Assembly: GCA_934086355.1 (NCBI GenBank)
Contig: CAKOID010000006.1
Location: forward strand, 1 to 28,472
Reading direction: 5' to 3'
DNA from: an uncultured Bacilli bacterium
Lineage (GTDB): Bacteria > Bacillota_I > Bacilli_A > RF39 > UBA660
Length of the DNA stretch: 28,472 nt
The position numbers and the translations under genes are program-made. This document shows positions 25,435-28,472 of this stretch, piece by piece (the first letter of the stretch is position 1; each line of letters begins with the position of its first letter). The notes under the pieces were generated by a model. It worked only from the letters and a program-made list of their open reading frames with translations. It did no database searches and had not been told where the DNA came from.

Positions 25435-26677
25435 ATGAAAAGAATAATTAGAAATTTATATTTAGAAAAATTAATAAACAGAAAAGAAAATGGAATGATA
25501 AAAATTGTTACAGGAATTAGAAGATCTGGAAAATCTTATTTATTAGATCCGATTTTTAAAGAGTACTTACTAAATAGCGGTGTAGAAGAAAGTCATATTA
25601 TCAAATTAGATTTAGAAGAAAGAAAAAATAAAAAATATTTAAATCCAGATATTTTAGATGAATACATTCGTAGTTTAATAGTTGACAATCAAATGTATTA
25701 TGTGATTTTAGATGAAATTCAAAAAGTAGATGATTTTGAATCAGTGTTAAACGGTTTTTTACATATAGATAACATTGATGTATATGTAACCGGAAGTAAT
25801 TCTAAATTTTTATCATCTGATATCATAACGGAGTTTAGAGGCAGAGGTGATGAGGTAAGAGTATATCCTTTGTCTTATAAAGAATTTTATAGTGCATATG
25901 ATGGTAGTAAGAATGATTCATGGAATGAATATTTAACTTATGGAGGCATGCCATATATTTTGACAAAAAAAACAGATGAAGAAAAAAGTTCATATTTAAA
26001 CAGTTTATTCGAAACGGCATATTTGAAAGATATATAGAAAGACATAATATTGTAAGAGCAGATGTTTTAGGGTCAATAGTTAATATTTTATCATCTTCAG
26101 TTGGTTCTCTGACTAATCCTACAAAATTAGCTAATACATTCTCTGCTAACTCTATTAAAGATGTAAATGTTCAAACTGTAACTTCATATATTGATTATTT
26201 ATTAGATGCTTTTTTAATAAATAAAGTTAAAAGATACGACATAAAAGGGAAAAAATATATTTCTACTCCAAGTAAATATTATTTTACTGATATAGGATTA
26301 AGAAATGCAAGAATTAATTTTAGACAATTAGAAGAAAATCATTTAATGGAAAAAACATTATCTATAATGAACTATTAGTTAGGGGATATAATGTAGATGT
26401 AGGTATAGTAGAAATAAGAGAAAAAAATAAACGAAAACAATTAGAAATAGATTTTGTATGTAATCAATCCTATAAAAAATATTATATACAATGTACTTTA
26501 CATTTAGATGAAAGAGAAAAAACAATACAAGAAGAAAGACCGTTATTAAATGTTGGAGACGAATTCAAAAAAATAATAGTTGTAAAAGATGATATTAAAC
26601 ATTGGTTTACTGAAGAAGGAATATTAGTTATAGGAATACAAGAATTTTTATTAGATAGTAATAGTTTAAATTTATAA
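25435..26677 (+). pseudogene. AAA ATPase with DUF4143-type C-terminus, two frameshifts
   Basis: An ATPase gene of about 414 codons if restored, the usual size for the AAA_14/DUF4143 group. It starts at ATG 25435, 5 bases after AAGGAGG. The intact first part has Walker A GIRRSGKSYLL (~residue 27), Walker B YYVILDEIQKV and the TGSNSKFLSSD arginine-sensor region. The frame breaks at 26032-26036 (stop at 26035); one base is missing between YLKDI and ERHNIVRADV. The second stretch runs to the A6 run at 26350-26355, where another one-base loss is needed to reach NIIYNELLVRGYNVDVGIVE and the end at 26677. Both breaks are one-base losses, one at a homopolymer. The gene is flanked by the 40-bp palindromic copies. 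The role of this ATPase group is unknown. Confidence 0.88.
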
Positions 26678-26694
26678 AATTGTATTAAAACTCT

Positions 26695-26734
26695 CATTGT
26701 AAAAAAGTGGCAAAATTGCCAGAAAAATACAATG
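26695..26734. repeat. 40-bp palindromic repeat, copy B (downstream of ATPase)
   Basis: Same orientation as copy A, with substitutions only at two positions (G to A at 26713 and A to G at 26722). Outer arms CATTGTA/TACAATG and inner arms TGGCA/TGCCA are fully conserved. Confidence 0.85.
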
Positions 26735-26765
26735 ACCATACTTTAAAAATTGACTATTTATAAAT

Positions 26766-26792
26766 AAATTAGATTAAACGTCTAATTTTTTT
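26766..26792 (+). terminator. Rho-independent terminator after the ATPase region
   Basis: AAATTAGA (26766-26773) pairs with TCTAATTT (26781-26788), with a 7-base loop and a T run to 26792. Confidence 0.7.
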
Positions 26793-26827
26793 CATATATC
26801 ATATAATTTTATGAAAGGAATGTTTTT

Positions 26828-26986
26828 ATGAAAGAAAATAAACATATTGAAAAAGAATTATTATTTAAAAACAACGTAAAAGATATTACAAGTATATCAC
26901 TCGATTCTAACTATAAAGTTGAAGGACAAAAGAAATACATAACAATAGAAATACAAAATAACAAATACAAAATAAAAGGAATATAA
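26828..26986 (+). CDS. small protein, 52 residues, possibly cut short at the composition break
   Basis: An AT-rich ORF from ATG 26828, with AAAGGAA 7 bases ahead, to TAA 26984-26986. The product begins [20 protein letters not shown] and ends NNKYKIKGI; the strand pattern [12 protein letters not shown] and [13 protein letters not shown] suggests the start of a beta-rich domain, perhaps like spore-related DUF3794 (SPOCS) domains, but this is only an impression. The change to high-G+C sequence lies within about 20 bases of its stop, so it may be an N-terminal fragment of a longer gene joined to foreign sequence. Confidence 0.45.
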   Translation: MKENKHIEKELLFKNNVKDITSISLDSNYKVEGQKKYITIEIQNNKYKIKGI

Positions 26987-27005
26987 GTACAAGGAGGAAA
27001 CAACC

Positions 27006-28037
27006 ATGATTAAGGAAGCGATTGTAAAGATTGTAAACAAGGAAGACCTGACCTACGAGGAAGCCTACGCAGTTATGAATGAGATTATGAGCGGTGAGAC
27101 TTCACCGACACAGAATGCGGCATTTCTTGCTGCCCTGTCAACCAAGAGTGCGAAGGCGGAAACGACAGATGAAATTGCAGGATGCGCGGCAGCGATGCGT
27201 GACCATGCAACGAAGGTCGATACCGGAATGGATATTTTTGAAATTGTGGGAACCGGTGGAGATAATGCACAGAGCTTCAATATTTCAACGACATCGGCAC
27301 TGGTTGCGGCAGCAGGCGGCATGAAGGTAGCCAAGCACGGAAACCGTGCGGCATCTTCCAGGTGCGGAACCGCGGACTGTCTGGAAGCACTTGGCGTCAA
27401 TATCCAGCAGAGTCCGGCGCGCTGCATCGAATTGTTAAAGGAAGCAGGCATGTGCTTCTTCTTTGCACAGAAGTATCACACCTCCATGAAATATGTCGGA
27501 CCGATCCGTAAGGAGCTGGGCTTCCGTACCGTATTTAACATCCTTGGACCTCTGACGAACCCCGGTTCTCCGTCCATGCAGCTTCTCGGTGTTTATGACG
27601 AGTATCTTGTTGAACCACTGGCTCAGGTGTTAATTAATCTTGGAGTGAAACGCGGCATGGTCGTTTATGGAATGGACAAGCTTGACGAAATTTCCATGAG
27701 TGCACCGACCAGGGTCTGCGAGATCCGCGACGGATGGTTCAAATCCTACGTGATTACACCGGAGCAGTTCGGATTCCCGCGTTGTACCAGGGAAGATCTT
27801 GTGGGCGGTGCACCGGATGAAAATGCACAGATCACGATCAACATTTTAAAGGGAGAACAGGGACCGAGGCGCAACGCAGTTTTGATGAATGCCGGAGCAG
27901 CCCTTTATATTGGAGGAAAAGCCGGAAGCCTCAAAGAAGGAATTACCTATGCGTCAGAGCTGATCGATACCGGAAAGGCTTATGAGACTTTGCAGAAGCT
28001 GATCGAAGTCAGCAATCGTCCGGAGGTAGAGGCATGA
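27006..28037 (+). CDS. trpD: anthranilate phosphoribosyltransferase
   Basis: A 343-residue enzyme that adds the phosphoribosyl group of PRPP to anthranilate, the second step of the tryptophan branch. [14 protein letters not shown] (PRPP/Mg site), [15 protein letters not shown] and the later [10 protein letters not shown] block are intact, and the length is normal. AAGGAGG (26992-26998) precedes the ATG. Its TGA overlaps the trpC ATG. Codon use and base composition (about half G+C, many GGC, CTG, CGC and GAC codons) differ from every gene to its left and fit a Lachnospiraceae-type genome. In native operons trpG or trpE usually precedes it; here it follows an unrelated small ORF, so the upstream part of the operon is missing. 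Confidence 0.95.
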   Translation: MIKEAIVKIVNKEDLTYEEAYAVMNEIMSGETSPTQNAAFLAALSTKSAKAETTDEIAGCAAAMRDHATKVDTGMDIFEIVGTGGDNAQSFNISTTSALVAAAGGMKVAKHGNRAASSRCGTADCLEALGVNIQQSPARCIELLKEAGMCFFFAQKYHTSMKYVGPIRKELGFRTVFNILGPLTNPGSPSMQLLGVYDEYLVEPLAQVLINLGVKRGMVVYGMDKLDEISMSAPTRVCEIRDGWFKSYVITPEQFGFPRCTREDLVGGAPDENAQITINILKGEQGPRRNAVLMNAGAALYIGGKAGSLKEGITYASELIDTGKAYETLQKLIEVSNRPEVEA

Positions 28038-28472
28038 CCATTCTGGACGAATTAGCAGATTATGCCAAAGAACGTGTGGCCGCAGCCAAAAGCCGGATTT
28101 CCGCAGAGGATATCCGCAGACAGGCCATAGAGCTTCCCAAAGGAAACTTTACTTTCGAGAATGCATTGAAGAAGCCGGACATTTCCTTTATCTGCGAATG
28201 CAAAAAGGCCTCCCCCTCGAAGGGACTGATTGCACCGGACTTCCCGTATCTTTCGATTGCAAAGGAGTATGAGGCGGCCGGAGCAGACTGCATTTCTGTT
28301 CTGACAGAGCCGAAGTGGTTTTTAGGCAAAGATGAGTATCTTCAGGAAATTGCACAGGCAGTATCTATTCCGTGTCTTCGAAAAGATTTTACGGTAGATG
28401 AGTACATGATCTATGAAGCAAAGCTTCTGGGTGCATCAGCAGTACTTCTTATCTGTTCGATTCTGTCGAAAG
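28034..28472 (+). CDS. trpC: indole-3-glycerol phosphate synthase, 5' part
   Basis: The first 146 codons of a ~260-residue TIM-barrel enzyme; the window ends inside it. The ATG overlaps the trpD stop (ATGA). Visible family blocks are [14 protein letters not shown] (catalytic Glu and Lys with the SPS phosphate-binding turn), [12 protein letters not shown], and [16 protein letters not shown] with the second catalytic lysine. It closes anthranilate deoxyribulose phosphate to indole-glycerol phosphate, the step after TrpD. Its composition is the same as that of trpD. Confidence 0.95.
   Translation, partial: MTILDELADYAKERVAAAKSRISAEDIRRQAIELPKGNFTFENALKKPDISFICECKKASPSKGLIAPDFPYLSIAKEYEAAGADCISVLTEPKWFLGKDEYLQEIAQAVSIPCLRKDFTVDEYMIYEAKLLGASAVLLICSILSK

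Noticed and set aside
26025..26045. Programmed frameshift in the ATPase
   Set aside because: The site (GATATATAG) has no slippery heptamer or downstream hairpin, and a second shift further on points to decay or sequencing error instead.
27065..27451. Minus-strand ORF of 128 codons opposite trpD
   Set aside because: It is an antisense shadow of a high-G+C coding region; no ribosome site and no family resemblance.

Overview
The window is a very AT-rich (roughly three quarters A+T by eye) stretch of a Gram-positive, low-GC Firmicute (Bacillota), most likely an uncultured gut-type anaerobe. It uses strong AAGGAGG-type ribosome sites, TAA-biased stops with TGA as a true stop, a BclA-like collagen protein, TasA/SipW-like secreted proteins and an anaerobic pyruvate formate-lyase pair. 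The last ~1.5 kb (from about 26,985) has a completely different composition (about half G+C) and carries trpD and the start of trpC of Lachnospiraceae-like character. The change occurs within a few tens of bases in an intergenic gap, so it is either an assembly chimera or a very sharp transfer boundary.

Layout: 75-3045, a secreted SipW/TasA-like surface protein and a type IV prepilin-like protein. 3154-5266, a YvlD-type membrane protein, prolipoprotein diacylglyceryl transferase (lgt) and a thioredoxin reductase-like flavoprotein in one operon. 5330-6646, a collagen-like protein. 6761-8491, a half-size ABC exporter. 8604-12127, a tight operon of two P-loop kinase-like proteins, a PnuC-like vitamin/nucleoside transporter, a HAD hydrolase and a nucleotide pyrophosphatase/phosphodiesterase-like enzyme, read here as a candidate pyridine-nucleotide (or other cofactor) salvage unit. 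12381-14551, an AI-2E-family permease converging on a transglutaminase-like protein and rpsT (S20) on the minus strand. 14712-18041, two more SipW/TasA-like surface proteins paralogous to the first. 18126-22835, a NifU-like scaffold, a GGGtGRT-family protein, pyruvate formate-lyase and its activase. 22914-25288, TspO/MBR, a small lipoprotein and a fused MTA/SAH nucleosidase-acetyltransferase. 25318-26734, a frameshifted DUF4143-type AAA ATPase between two near-identical 40-bp palindromic repeats. 26828-26986, a small ORF. 27006-28472, trpD-trpC.

The signals most worth following are: the dispersed surface-protein family that shares a Cys-bearing central module and a C-terminal GDGT-x-SNPY tail, also present on the prepilin; the cofactor-salvage operon; the nucleosidase-GNAT fusion; the palindrome-flanked ATPase; and the composition break. 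No tRNA, CRISPR array, integrase or insertion sequence was seen. All functional calls rest on motif reading, not on database searches.
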